A stretch of 33,844 nt of DNA from assembly GCA_023260615.1 (NCBI GenBank), contig JALQUY010000001.1:24369-58212 (forward strand), in the 5' to 3' direction. Shown piece after piece: positions 8,485-16,039 of the stretch. Each line of letters begins with the position of its first letter. Position 1 is the first letter of the stretch. The translations under genes and the position numbers were made by a program. The stretch is from Schleiferiaceae bacterium. GTDB taxonomy: Bacteria; Bacteroidota; Bacteroidia; Flavobacteriales; Schleiferiaceae. The notes beneath the pieces were generated by a model. It was not told the origin of the DNA, ran no database searches, and saw nothing but the letters and a program-made list of their open reading frames with translations.

Positions 8485-9165
8485 TCAAATAAAGGGAATC
8501 GTCAAAATTCCCAAGACCAAGAGCACTTTGTAGATCCATTGGCGCGTTTGGAGCGCTTTGCGTCCCTCTAAGGGCAGCGTCAGCATGTACTTCCGCTCCC
8601 ATTGTCGCCGCCATTCAATGGCAATCATGACAAGCGCAAGGGGCAAGGATTGCCAAAATCCAGGCGCGGAATCAGGCGCATAGGTGAAGGCCAAAAGCAA
8701 AAGAGGGGTGTACGCCAGCAAGGTGGCCATCAATGGGCCCAAGCGGTGCTGGCCCCATTGCTTATGTGAGTACAACCACACCAGCAAGGCATAGAGCCCA
8801 AAGCCAGCGTCGGCTGGAAAGGGCAAGCCGATCCATGCAGTAACCAGTCCAATGCCATAGAGCCAGGCCGCAATGCGCAAGCCGTACTTCTTGGCCACGG
8901 GGCGCTCAAACAGGGTGCGCCAAGGGCGCTGAACTAAATCGCGTTCGAGGTCGTAAAAGCTATTTATGAGGGTGCCACCGCCCACGATGCCTCCCGTGGC
9001 GAGCAATACCGCAAGCAGTTGAAAATCGGGCATCCAGCCGTCTTCCAATCGGAAGAGAAAATAGTAGGCTACAATTTGGGCAAAGGCCAGAAAGGCCAAG
9101 TGTGTCCATCGAACCAGAGACAGAAAGGCAAGGGCCCGGTGCAGCAGCTTTTGACGTCTGCCCAC
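8485..9165 (-). CDS. Shortened UbiA-family prenyltransferase-like membrane protein
   Basis: 226 residues, mostly hydrophobic (about 7 membrane spans), against ~290 for normal UbiA prenyltransferases. The first Asp-rich motif is present as N68-SFY-D72-LER-D76, followed by RPWRTLFERP. The second, expected as a D-x-x-D-like motif near E184, reads EWRRQWERK with no Asp, and the spans that normally follow it are mostly missing. Position after mvaD and mevalonate kinase fits the geranylgeranylglycerol-phosphate geranylgeranyltransferase-like genes found there in flavobacteria. The start is a GTG 4 bases after the kinase stop, with no ATG before residue 45. It may be inactive, or a divergent enzyme; a frameshift near the end cannot be excluded. 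Confidence 0.72.
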   Translation of the reverse strand: MGRRQKLLHRALAFLSLVRWTHLAFLAFAQIVAYYFLFRLEDGWMPDFQLLAVLLATGGIVGGGTLINSFYDLERDLVQRPWRTLFERPVAKKYGLRIAAWLYGIGLVTAWIGLPFPADAGFGLYALLVWLYSHKQWGQHRLGPLMATLLAYTPLLLLAFTYAPDSAPGFWQSLPLALVMIAIEWRRQWERKYMLTLPLEGRKALQTRQWIYKVLLVLGILTIPFI

Positions 9166-9169
9166 GGCG

Positions 9170-10108
9170 TTAGAATCGGAGTACGACGTCCAGCTTATGC
9201 GGCGCCAGGGCTGCCTTGGCTTCGTCCAAATCTTTGGTAAAGCCCAAGATGTAGCCGCCGCCGCCTGAACCGCATAGCTTCAGGTAGTAGGCATTGCTGT
9301 CGATGCCTTTTTGCCACAAGCTGTGGAAGGCGCTGGGAATCATGGGGCTGAAGTGCTCCAAGGCCACGCGGCTCAAACTCTTCAAATTGGTGAACAAAGG
9401 ATCCCAATCGCTCTTGAGGAAGGCCTGAACGCAAGCGTCGTTGTACTTCTTGAACTGCCCACTCATCATCTTACGGAAGCCTTCTTCTTTGAGCTTCTCC
9501 ATAAAGATGTTCACCATGGGCTGTGTTTCGCCTGGATTGCCCGAATTCAGCAAAAAGATAGCTCCCTTGCCTTCGGTGGCTACGGCCGGCATATCCACGG
9601 TGCCCAAATCGTCTTTGGACCGAATCAACAAGGGCAGCTGCAAGTAGCAAATAGTGGGGTCAATGCCCGAACTCTTGCCATGGAAATAGGATTCCATTTG
9701 GCCGAGAGCCTCCTTCAAAGCCGCAATAGCTTTGGGATCCAAGGGCGCATCCAAATTCAAAGGCGCCTTCGCATACTGCGCATAAAGGGCAGCCACCAAG
9801 GCCCCGGAGGAACCCACGCCATAGCCTTGAGGAATGCTGGACTCAAAGTAAAGGCCATTGGCAATGTCGCGGTTGAGCTGGGCCACATTCAAGTCCGCCT
9901 TGAGTTCGCCTGCCAACGAGAGTGTGTGCAGATACTCCGCGTAGGGCTGAAGGGCCTGGTTGGAGAGGCGCTGCGCTTCCGTCAATTCCTCTTCGGGCAA
10001 ATGCAAAGCGCCTGAATAGTTCCGGTAGGGAATAGAGAGGCCCATGGCATCTTTGATGATGCCGTATTCTCCGAAGAGCAAAATTTTAGCGAAGTAGGAT
10101 GGGCGCAT
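9170..10108 (-). CDS. GHMP kinase, probable mevalonate kinase
   Basis: ATP-dependent kinase of the GHMP superfamily, 312 residues, probably phosphorylating mevalonate. Seen: an N-terminal FAKILLFGEYGI segment as in mevalonate kinases, the glycine-rich ATP loop PQGYGVGSSGALVAAL near 93-108, SSGIDPTICY in the middle and a C-terminal LCGSGGGGYILGF loop. I chose the ATG at 10108: family similarity begins there and it lies 13 bases past the mvaD stop. An upstream in-frame start at 10147 would add 13 unrelated residues inside mvaD. With mvaD directly upstream, it marks the mevalonate route to isopentenyl diphosphate. Phosphomevalonate kinase activity cannot be ruled out from sequence alone. Confidence 0.82.
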   Translation of the reverse strand: MRPSYFAKILLFGEYGIIKDAMGLSIPYRNYSGALHLPEEELTEAQRLSNQALQPYAEYLHTLSLAGELKADLNVAQLNRDIANGLYFESSIPQGYGVGSSGALVAALYAQYAKAPLNLDAPLDPKAIAALKEALGQMESYFHGKSSGIDPTICYLQLPLLIRSKDDLGTVDMPAVATEGKGAIFLLNSGNPGETQPMVNIFMEKLKEEGFRKMMSGQFKKYNDACVQAFLKSDWDPLFTNLKSLSRVALEHFSPMIPSAFHSLWQKGIDSNAYYLKLCGSGGGGYILGFTKDLDEAKAALAPHKLDVVLRF

Positions 10109-10121
10109 GGGTAGTTTGGTG

Positions 10122-11141
10122 TTACAAAGGTACTGGTCCTGAGCCAACTCGGTCTGTCACAAATTGACCGTTTTTAGCAAAAGGTGCCAGTACATCCGTA
10201 ACAAAAGGCATGGCGCTTTGTTCGGCCGAAGCAGGGAAAAGCACATGCACATTGGCGCCCGCATCCAAGGTGAAGCCAATCGGAGTCCCTGTTTCCAGGC
10301 GGAAGCGACGGATCGCCTCCAGGATGGCTAAGGTATTGGGGCGCATCAAAATGTAGCTCGGATTGGAGCTCATCATCAGCCCATGCAGGGTGAGGGCTTC
10401 ATTTTCGACCAAATCCAAGAAGGCAGGCAAATCGCCGGTAGCCAAAATGGACTCCAAGGCTTTCATGTGGGCATGCGCCTGCGCAAAACGCTGTTGCGCA
10501 AAGGGATGTCCGTCCATCAAGGCGTGGCCGGCTGTGCTGCTGACCGCCTTTTGACCGACGTCCACCAACACCACTATGTCGCGGAAGTCCTGGAAGACAG
10601 GATGCACCGCATGGGGGTAGGAAATCGCGTATTCGTCGTGGCTGCCCGGAACGGAAGGGGTCTCGCCCCATACCACCAAACCGCCATAGAGGGATCGGCT
10701 GGCACTTCCAGAACCTAGCCGAGCCAAAATTGACGCCTCGCGGCGCACATCGGCCTCAGGGAGGGCATGGCCCAGAGCTTGGGCGGCATCTACCACACAC
10801 AAGGCCAATGCGCTGAGGCCGGAGGCGGAGGAGGCAATACCGCTCGAGTGCGGAAAGCTGTTAAAGGTGTCCACGGTCAAGCGGTACTCCGCTAACCAGG
10901 GATGGCGGTGCTGGATGCGGCCTATGAACTGCTCAATCTTGGGGACAAAGCTGGGGGTATCTACGCCGTTGAGCAGCACGTGGACGCCGCTGCCTGCCTC
11001 AAAGGTGGCGCGGGTCTGGGTATGGCAGGCGTCGAGCGTAAAGCTGATGGACGGATTGGAGGGCAGTTGAGGGTCGCGCTTGCCCCAGTACTTGACGAGC
11101 GCAATGTTTGATGGACTCTGCCACCCAAAGGTCATACTCAT
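10122..11141 (-). CDS. mvaD: Diphosphomevalonate decarboxylase
   Basis: Converts mevalonate diphosphate to isopentenyl diphosphate with ATP use; cytosolic GHMP-fold enzyme, 339 residues. Diagnostic sequence: SPSNIALVKYWGKRD near 9-23, SSGIASSASGLSALAL near 99-114 (ATP loop), ARLGSGSASRSLYGG (catalytic Arg region) and FTLDAGANVHVL near the end, holding the catalytic Asp. The start is the ATG at 11141, which shares ATGA with the fabD stop, a standard coupling overlap. The open frame runs back to 11486, but that extension is Arg/Pro-rich shadow of fabD. mevalonate kinase follows 13 bases downstream. Confidence 0.93.
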   Translation of the reverse strand: MSMTFGWQSPSNIALVKYWGKRDPQLPSNPSISFTLDACHTQTRATFEAGSGVHVLLNGVDTPSFVPKIEQFIGRIQHRHPWLAEYRLTVDTFNSFPHSSGIASSASGLSALALCVVDAAQALGHALPEADVRREASILARLGSGSASRSLYGGLVVWGETPSVPGSHDEYAISYPHAVHPVFQDFRDIVVLVDVGQKAVSSTAGHALMDGHPFAQQRFAQAHAHMKALESILATGDLPAFLDLVENEALTLHGLMMSSNPSYILMRPNTLAILEAIRRFRLETGTPIGFTLDAGANVHVLFPASAEQSAMPFVTDVLAPFAKNGQFVTDRVGSGPVPL

Positions 11142-12004
11142 GCGGAAACGGCTTCGGCTTCGGGAGCAATTTTCTTGACCATGCCTTGGAGGGCGCGGCC
11201 AGGACCGACTTCGTAGAAATGCGTAGCGCCTGCCGCGACCATAGCTTGCACCGTTTGCGTCCATTTGACGGATCCGGTCAACTGCGCTTTGAGATTGGCC
11301 CGAATTTCCTCGGGGTCCGTCACAGGTGCTGCGACTACATTTTGGTAGACGGGACATCGTGGGGTTTGGAAGGTGACCGCGTCGAGGGCCGCAGCCAACT
11401 GCTCGCCGGCGGGCGCCATCAAGGGGCTGTGGAAGGCACCGCCCACGGGAAGGAGGAGGGCGCGTTTCGCTCCCGCTTCCTTGCAAGCCTCACAGGCGGC
11501 TTCTACCGCGGCCGTCGCGCCTGAAATGACCAATTGGCCGGGGGTGTTGTAGTTGGCGGGGACGACCAATCCAGGCGTGTCCGCACAAATCTTTTCGACC
11601 ACTGCATCGTCTAAGCCGAGGATGGCGGCCATGGTGGAGGGCTCTGCTTCACAGGCGGCTTGCATGCCCAGAGCGCGCTGGGACACGAGGCGCATGCCAT
11701 CCTCAAAGGACAGGGCACCTGCGGCGACCAAGGCAGAAAATTCGCCCAGAGAGTGACCCGCAACCATGTCGGGTTGGAAGGCCTCGCCCAGACTGAAGGC
11801 CTTGGCGACGGAATGCAAAAAGATGGCGGGTTGGGTGACCTTCGTCTGCGTCAGATCCTCCATAGTCCCTTCGAACATGATGGACGCCAAGTCAAAGCCT
11901 AAAATGGCGTTGGCCTGGTCAAAAAGGTCTTTGTGAGCCTCGTAGAGGTCTTGGCCCATGCCGGGGCTCTGGGCACCTTGGCCCGGGAAGATGTATGCGT
12001 TCAT
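11138..12004 (-). CDS. fabD: Malonyl-CoA:ACP transacylase
   Basis: Transfers malonyl from CoA to acyl carrier protein to feed fatty acid chain elongation. 288 residues, close to the usual ~300. Seen: FPGQGAQSPGMG at 6-17, TQPAIF, the nucleophile motif GHSLGE with Ser85, and GGAFHSPLM with His193, completing the Ser-His pair; QNV follows. Its ATG overlaps the stop of the PTPS-like gene (ATGA at 12001-12004), and its own stop overlaps the start of mvaD in the same way, so translation of the three is probably coupled. fabD is more often near other fab genes; here it sits between pterin and isoprenoid genes. Confidence 0.95.
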   Translation of the reverse strand: MNAYIFPGQGAQSPGMGQDLYEAHKDLFDQANAILGFDLASIMFEGTMEDLTQTKVTQPAIFLHSVAKAFSLGEAFQPDMVAGHSLGEFSALVAAGALSFEDGMRLVSQRALGMQAACEAEPSTMAAILGLDDAVVEKICADTPGLVVPANYNTPGQLVISGATAAVEAACEACKEAGAKRALLLPVGGAFHSPLMAPAGEQLAAALDAVTFQTPRCPVYQNVVAAPVTDPEEIRANLKAQLTGSVKWTQTVQAMVAAGATHFYEVGPGRALQGMVKKIAPEAEAVSA

Positions 12005-12414
12005 GCTCCGAAGTATTCGACAAAGTTGTTTTCTGTCTCGATGATGCGAATGCCATGCAGGATGGCTCCTTTAGCGGCAATAGCGGGCGCCAAACGCTCC
12101 CAAAAAGCGATGGCCAAATTCTCCGTGGAGGGCATAATACCCTTCAGAAAGGGGACGTCCTCGTTGAGGTTTCGGTGATCTACGTGTTCAATCACCTCGC
12201 GCTGCATAATTTCTTTCAGGTCCACCAAATTCATGACAAAGCCGGTATCCGGGTTTACCGTTCCCTTAACCGTAACAATGAGCTGAAAGTTGTGGCCATG
12301 GCCGTAGCGGTTGGAACATTTTCCAAAGACCGCCTCATTTTGGTCCTCCGACCAAGCGGCATTGTACAAGCGGTGGGAGGCGCTAAACGTCTCCCTGCGT
12401 TGAATGTACACCAT
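12001..12414 (-). CDS. 6-pyruvoyl-tetrahydropterin synthase family enzyme (PTPS/QueD fold)
   Basis: 137-residue zinc enzyme of the PTPS/QueD family, acting on dihydroneopterin triphosphate. Zinc ligands H14 (FSASHRL), H39 and H41 (YGHGHNF) are present, with candidate catalytic Cys33, D79-H80 and E126. The motif FGKCSNRYGHGHN has Cys-x5-His-Gly-His, the spacing of animal PTPS, whereas E. coli QueD has Cys-x3-His-Gly-His. DTGFVMNLVDLK and STENLA also resemble animal PTPS. It could make 6-pyruvoyl-tetrahydropterin, or work as a QueD-like enzyme for queuosine; sequence alone does not decide. The stop overlaps the fabD start and the ATG is 12 bases past the lipoprotein stop. Confidence 0.88.
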   Translation of the reverse strand: MVYIQRRETFSASHRLYNAAWSEDQNEAVFGKCSNRYGHGHNFQLIVTVKGTVNPDTGFVMNLVDLKEIMQREVIEHVDHRNLNEDVPFLKGIMPSTENLAIAFWERLAPAIAAKGAILHGIRIIETENNFVEYFGA

Positions 12415-12426
12415 GTCTGTACTCGA

Positions 12427-12831
12427 TTATTCTGCCAGGGTAGGACGCGCGTTGGCCTCTACGGGAGCAGGAAGGGCTTGAAGGCTCAAAAGCATGGATT
12501 TCACGGCACCTTCTTCTTCCAAACGGTAGGAAATCAACGCTTGATTGGGTGCAAAGGCCAATGAGGGCGTGACAATCTGAATACCAAAGGAAGCATAGCC
12601 CTTAGTGTTCAAAACATTGCGCTTGCCAGATTCGTCGGTCAAGCGGAACGAACCTGAGGCCCACTGGGCGCCATCCGTCAATTGAACGTCAACCACTTCC
12701 ATGTACTGGTTAGCGGCTTTGGTAACTACCGCGCTATACTGGGTAGCAGACTTCTGCGAAATCGTTGCTTTTGGAGCGGAACAGGCAGCCAAAGACACGG
12801 CAACCACGAGCAAAGAGGCCCACTTTTTCAT
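12427..12831 (-). CDS. Small lipoprotein of unknown function
   Basis: 134 residues. The N-terminus MKKWASLLVVAVSLAACS is a lipoprotein signal with the lipobox LAAC and lipidated Cys17, so the mature protein should sit on a membrane facing the periplasm or be outer-membrane anchored. The rest is a short, soluble, probably beta-rich domain with no motif I recognise. It lies inside the eleven-gene minus-strand run, 46 bases after the TPM gene and 12 before the PTPS-like gene. A GACCTTTG sequence (12850-12857, minus), one mismatch from TAnnTTTG, sits 18 bases upstream of the ATG and could be an internal promoter. Confidence 0.75.
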   Translation of the reverse strand: MKKWASLLVVAVSLAACSAPKATISQKSATQYSAVVTKAANQYMEVVDVQLTDGAQWASGSFRLTDESGKRNVLNTKGYASFGIQIVTPSLAFAPNQALISYRLEEEGAVKSMLLSLQALPAPVEANARPTLAE

Positions 12832-12877
12832 AATATCAAGTATTTAGGGCAAAGGTCGGAAAAAGGCGGGAAAGAAC

Positions 12878-13651
12878 CTACCAACTGCCGCTGGCGCCGC
12901 CGCCGCCGCCCATGCCGCCTCCGAAGCCGCCAAAACCGCCGCCTCCGAAGCCACCGCCACCGCCGAATCCGCCTCCGAATCCGCCGCGGTAGTAGCCACC
13001 GCCCATAGGACCCACCCAGTAGCCGCGGCCGCCTCCAAAACCGCCGCCCATGCCGGTTCCGCCGTTGCGTTTAACCAGCATCATGACGATCAGAGCTACG
13101 AGCAAGATGAACAAAATGGACCGTTTTTTCCGGGCGTCGTCGTCGGTACGTGCTACCGCATCAAATTGCCCGGAGAGCAGTTGGGCCATTTGGGTGGCCA
13201 TTTCCGATAAGCCCGCTTCGTAGGCCCCCTCGCGGAAAGCCGGCACTAATACCTCTTGGATCAGTCGACTGCATTGAAAGTCTGTGAGGGTAGCTTCTAC
13301 GCCATAGCCGGTTGAAATGGCCATTTTGCGATCTCCCAATGCGATCAAAACCAAAACCCCGTTGTCTTCCCCTGCCTGGCCAATGCCCCATTCGGTCAAG
13401 GTCTTGGCCGCCGCGAAGTTGATGTCATCGGCACAAGATTCCACAAAGAGCACGGCAATTTGCGTGGAGGTGGAGTCGTTGATGGCCTGAAGAACGGCCT
13501 CCAGCTGCGCTTCCTCGCCCGCGTTGAAGAGGGTGGACGCTTCTATGCCTTGGAAGGTCACGAGCCCTTCGCGAACCTCGGGTTTGGGGTAGGGCTGTGC
13601 GTGAAGCACAAGGCTCAGCGCCCAAAACAGGAAAAGAAGGGTTTGACGCAT
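12878..13651 (-). CDS. TPM-domain protein with Gly-rich C-terminus (YgcG-like)
   Basis: 257 residues: signal peptide of about 19 residues ending LHAQ, a periplasmic TPM domain (about 30-165) with STQIAVLFVESC and EWGIGQAGEDNGVLVLIALGDRKMAISTGYGVE, a membrane span near 172-190 (ILFILLVALIVMMLV), then a ~60-residue tail almost entirely of Gly with Phe, Tyr and Met, ending GASGSW. TPM proteins next to LemA are common in Bacteroidota, but the function is not settled; links to photosystem repair (plants) and membrane stress are known for relatives. The ATG shares one base with the TGA of the upstream TPM gene. The tail is encoded by near-perfect GGN repeats on the minus strand, a likely slippage site. 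Confidence 0.88.
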   Translation of the reverse strand: MRQTLLFLFWALSLVLHAQPYPKPEVREGLVTFQGIEASTLFNAGEEAQLEAVLQAINDSTSTQIAVLFVESCADDINFAAAKTLTEWGIGQAGEDNGVLVLIALGDRKMAISTGYGVEATLTDFQCSRLIQEVLVPAFREGAYEAGLSEMATQMAQLLSGQFDAVARTDDDARKKRSILFILLVALIVMMLVKRNGGTGMGGGFGGGRGYWVGPMGGGYYRGGFGGGFGGGGGFGGGGFGGFGGGMGGGGGASGSW

Positions 13652-14085
13652 CAGGCGGAGGTGCTGATTTCGTCCGAAAGTTCATTGACGTCCGCGTCGC
13701 CCGCATGCGGAAAATGCGTGGCCAAAGCTTCGCCAGCCTGTGCAATGCCCGAACACAGTGCCGCCACCCAGTCTCCCGCTTGGAGCTGTGGTTTCATCGC
13801 ATCTCGTACCCCTTCCCAGTAGGCTTGTCCCACTTTCTCGTGAATGCCTTGGTCGCCCAAAATGGCGTACTGGTGGCTGTCCACGGCGAGGTAAAACAAG
13901 ATGCCGTTGCGCAATGCGGTTTTGTGCATGCCCAATTTCTGGAACCAGTACCGCGCTTCCACGAGCGCATCGCGGGTGCAGGTACTTGCAATGTGCACGC
14001 GGATTTCGCCCGAACAGGCTTTTTCAGCCGAAGAAATGGCCGCTTGCAGCGCTGTTTGCTGCTCGGCGCTTAGGAGTTCCTTCAT
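13651..14085 (-). CDS. Soluble TPM-domain protein
   Basis: 144 residues, no signal peptide or clear membrane span. The TPM domain fills most of it: ACSGEIRVHIAS, ARYWFQKLGMHKTALRNGILFYLAVDSHQYAILGDQGIHEKVG, the pattern of the second TPM protein usually found in LemA-TPM-TPM clusters. Its ATG overlaps the lemA stop (ATGA at 14082-14085), and its stop overlaps the next TPM gene's start (TGATG). The lack of a signal peptide suggests it acts on the cytosolic side or is held by the LemA/YgcG-like partners, which is inference. Confidence 0.85.
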   Translation of the reverse strand: MKELLSAEQQTALQAAISSAEKACSGEIRVHIASTCTRDALVEARYWFQKLGMHKTALRNGILFYLAVDSHQYAILGDQGIHEKVGQAYWEGVRDAMKPQLQAGDWVAALCSGIAQAGEALATHFPHAGDADVNELSDEISTSA

Positions 14086-14675
14086 TCAAACGAAACTTCG
14101 GGGGCAGCCTCGGCGCCCTGTTCCGCTTCAAAGTAGCCACGGGCTTCAAAGCCCCCCATGCCCGCAATAATGGAGGCCGGAATGCGCTTGATCGCACTGT
14201 TGTATTCCTTGGTCGCAGTATTAAAGCGGTCGCGCTCCACATTGATGCGGTTTTCCGTGCCTTCGAGCTGGTTTTGCAGGGCCAAGAAATTCTGGTTGGC
14301 TTTGAGATCAGGATAGCGCTCCACGGTCACGAGCAAGCGGTCCAAAGACCCCTTGAGGGCGCCCTGCGCTTTTTGGAAGGCTGCGATGTTCTCGGGGCTC
14401 AAGTCGGCGGCGCTGAGGTTTACGGAGGTAGCGTTGGCGCGGGCCTCAATCACTGCGGTAAGCGTCTCCTGCTCAAAGTCCGCATAGCCCTTCACGGTAG
14501 ACACCAAATTGGGGATGAGGTCGGCCCGGCGCTGGTAGGCACTCTGAACATTGGCCCATTGGCCTTCAATGTTTTCGTTGAGGGTAACAAAGCGGTTGTT
14601 GGTGCTCACACCCCACATAATAAGGCCTAAGACAAAGGCGGCAATCGCCAGAACTACGATGGTAGAACGTTTCAT
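14082..14675 (-). CDS. lemA: LemA family protein
   Basis: 197 residues with an N-terminal membrane anchor (IVVLAIAAFVLGLIMWG, about 5-21) and a long helical body outside the membrane. NNRFVTLNENIEGQWANVQSAYQRRADLIPNLVSTVKGYADFEQETL is the LemA signature region, and LLVTVERYPDLKANQNFLALQNQLEGTENRI follows at the usual place. The biochemical role of LemA is not known. The gene overlaps the MerR regulator upstream (ATGA) and the TPM gene downstream (ATGA), the conserved Bacteroidota order MerR-LemA-TPM-TPM. Confidence 0.94.
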   Translation of the reverse strand: MKRSTIVVLAIAAFVLGLIMWGVSTNNRFVTLNENIEGQWANVQSAYQRRADLIPNLVSTVKGYADFEQETLTAVIEARANATSVNLSAADLSPENIAAFQKAQGALKGSLDRLLVTVERYPDLKANQNFLALQNQLEGTENRINVERDRFNTATKEYNSAIKRIPASIIAGMGGFEARGYFEAEQGAEAAPEVSFE

Positions 14676-15019
14676 TTTAAAGAATCGAGTTGTTTTTTGA
14701 GGGACTCCATGTCCGCCTTAATCTTTAGCAAACGCCGTACCACATCTTCGTTGTTCGCGGTATCTGCGGGGTTGTCCTTGTACTTTTTGCGGGCGCCTTT
14801 GAGGGTGAAGCCGCGTTCTTTCACCAAATGGTAAATCTGCCGAATGAGCTCCATGTTCTCCGGCGTGTACTTGCGGACGCCCCGCTCGTTCTTTTTGGGG
14901 CTGAGTTCGGGAAATTCTTTCTCCCAAAAGCGCAAGGCGGAAGTGTTGATCTCAAAAATCTCAGCGACTTCTCCGATGCTGTAGTAGCGTTTGGTCCATT
15001 CGGACGGAATGTTCGGCAT
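14672..15019 (-). CDS. MerR family transcriptional regulator
   Basis: 115-residue DNA-binding protein. The winged helix-turn-helix is at the N-terminus: YYSIGEVAEIFEINTSALRFWEKEFPELSPKKN, then RGVRKYTPENMELIRQIYHLVKERGFTLKGARK, the MerR pattern. A short coiled-coil (about 90-115) replaces a ligand domain, and no effector-binding Cys is present. The ATG at 15019 is one base after the TAA of the M23 gene (TAAGATG); an in-frame TTG at 15028 is less likely. Target genes are unknown; control of its own operon is a reasonable guess. Confidence 0.9.
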   Translation of the reverse strand: MPNIPSEWTKRYYSIGEVAEIFEINTSALRFWEKEFPELSPKKNERGVRKYTPENMELIRQIYHLVKERGFTLKGARKKYKDNPADTANNEDVVRRLLKIKADMESLKKQLDSLK

Positions 15020-15020
15020 C

Positions 15021-15998
15021 TTAGTCAAAGCTTTGGTTAGACGAAGCGGCTGCCTTCACGAGTGCGTCGTATTCGGCAGGGGTCAATTCGTTAAAGAAGT
15101 AGTTAATGGGATTCACGCGCTTGCCGTTCCGAATGACCTCATAGTGCAAGTGCGGCGCCGTGGATCGCCCCGTGTTGCCCACGTAGCCGATCAAATCACC
15201 GCGCTTGACTTTTTGCCCCCGACGCTTGACGACGCGGTCCATGTGCGCGTACAGGGTGTGGTAGCCAAAGCCGTGGGAAATGGTCAAATGCTTGCCAAAA
15301 CCTCGGCCTCCGTACACGTCATTGGAAATGATGGTGCCGTCTGCCGTGGCATAAATGGGCGTGCCTTTCTTGGCCGTAAAGTCTACACCCGCGTGCATTT
15401 TGCGCACTTTAAAAATGGGGTGGACACGGTAGCCAAAGCCTGAGGAGAAACGCACGCCTGCACGCACCTTCACGGGGCGGATGGCGGGAAGAGCATTCAT
15501 GAGGGCCTCTTTATTGGTGGCCATCTTGGCGAGTTCGTCGAGGCTTTCCGATTGCACAGCAATGCGCTTGGTCAGTTCATCCACTTTGCGAGCGGTGCGT
15601 TCCAACAAGGCTGCGTTGGACAAACCTCGAATGGCCTCGTAGCGTTCCGCAGCGCCCCCAATGCTGGAGAGGCGAAGCTCGTCCGCCAAAGGTTCGGATT
15701 CAAAAACGACGCGGTAGACCTCGTCGTCGCGCTGTTCCATATCGCCCATTACGAGAGAAAGCTCGTCAATTCGGTCGTTGAGCTGCTCGTAGGTGAGCAA
15801 TACTTCATTCAATTCGCGCTTGAGCGCCTTCTCCTTGGGGGAGTCCAAAACCGATTCCAGCACGAAGAAAAACACAATGCCCAGCAATGCGGAGGCCAGC
15901 AAAAAGAGGCTGGTATCGCGCAAACGATGGCGCCATGTGCGCTCCACTTTGTGGTACGCCAGGGTCAAGGGGTCATATATATACTTCGTCTTCCGCAT
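15021..15998 (-). CDS. M23 family metallopeptidase (membrane-anchored peptidoglycan hydrolase)
   Basis: 325 residues: a short cytosolic N-terminus (MRKTKYIYDPLTL), one membrane span (about 30-48), a periplasmic coiled coil to ~170, then a LytM/M23 domain. Zinc motifs seen: HPIFKVRKMHAGVDF with the H-x3-D pattern, and APHLHYEV with H-x-H. It should cut peptide cross-links in peptidoglycan, or act as a regulator of such enzymes. The start is the ATG at 15998, where family similarity begins; the open frame continues to 16949 across alaS only by chance. It is the first gene of the minus-strand run, with a 33-base leader after a TACTTTTG promoter box. Confidence 0.92.
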   Translation of the reverse strand: MRKTKYIYDPLTLAYHKVERTWRHRLRDTSLFLLASALLGIVFFFVLESVLDSPKEKALKRELNEVLLTYEQLNDRIDELSLVMGDMEQRDDEVYRVVFESEPLADELRLSSIGGAAERYEAIRGLSNAALLERTARKVDELTKRIAVQSESLDELAKMATNKEALMNALPAIRPVKVRAGVRFSSGFGYRVHPIFKVRKMHAGVDFTAKKGTPIYATADGTIISNDVYGGRGFGKHLTISHGFGYHTLYAHMDRVVKRRGQKVKRGDLIGYVGNTGRSTAPHLHYEVIRNGKRVNPINYFFNELTPAEYDALVKAAASSNQSFD

Positions 15999-16015
15999 GG
16001 CCGGGGGTTTTCCCG

Positions 16016-16023
16016 TAATTTTG
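16016..16023 (+). promoter_or_regulatory. -7 promoter element of alaS
   Basis: TAATTTTG is a full match to TAnnTTTG, 23 bases before the alaS ATG. No clear -33 TTG is seen. It faces the opposite-strand element at 16032-16039 with 8 bases between them. Confidence 0.6.
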
Positions 16024-16031
16024 GAGTCCCT

Positions 16032-16039
16032 CAAAAGTA
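16032..16039 (-). promoter_or_regulatory. -7 promoter element of the M23-MerR-LemA operon
   Basis: On the minus strand TACTTTTG fully matches TAnnTTTG and lies 33 bases before the M23 ATG at 15998. No clear -33 TTG is seen. Confidence 0.55.

Noticed and set aside
11142..11486. N-terminal extension of diphosphomevalonate decarboxylase to 11486
   Set aside because: Arg/Pro/Ser-rich shadow of fabD; the ATGA overlap at 11138-11141 marks the true start.
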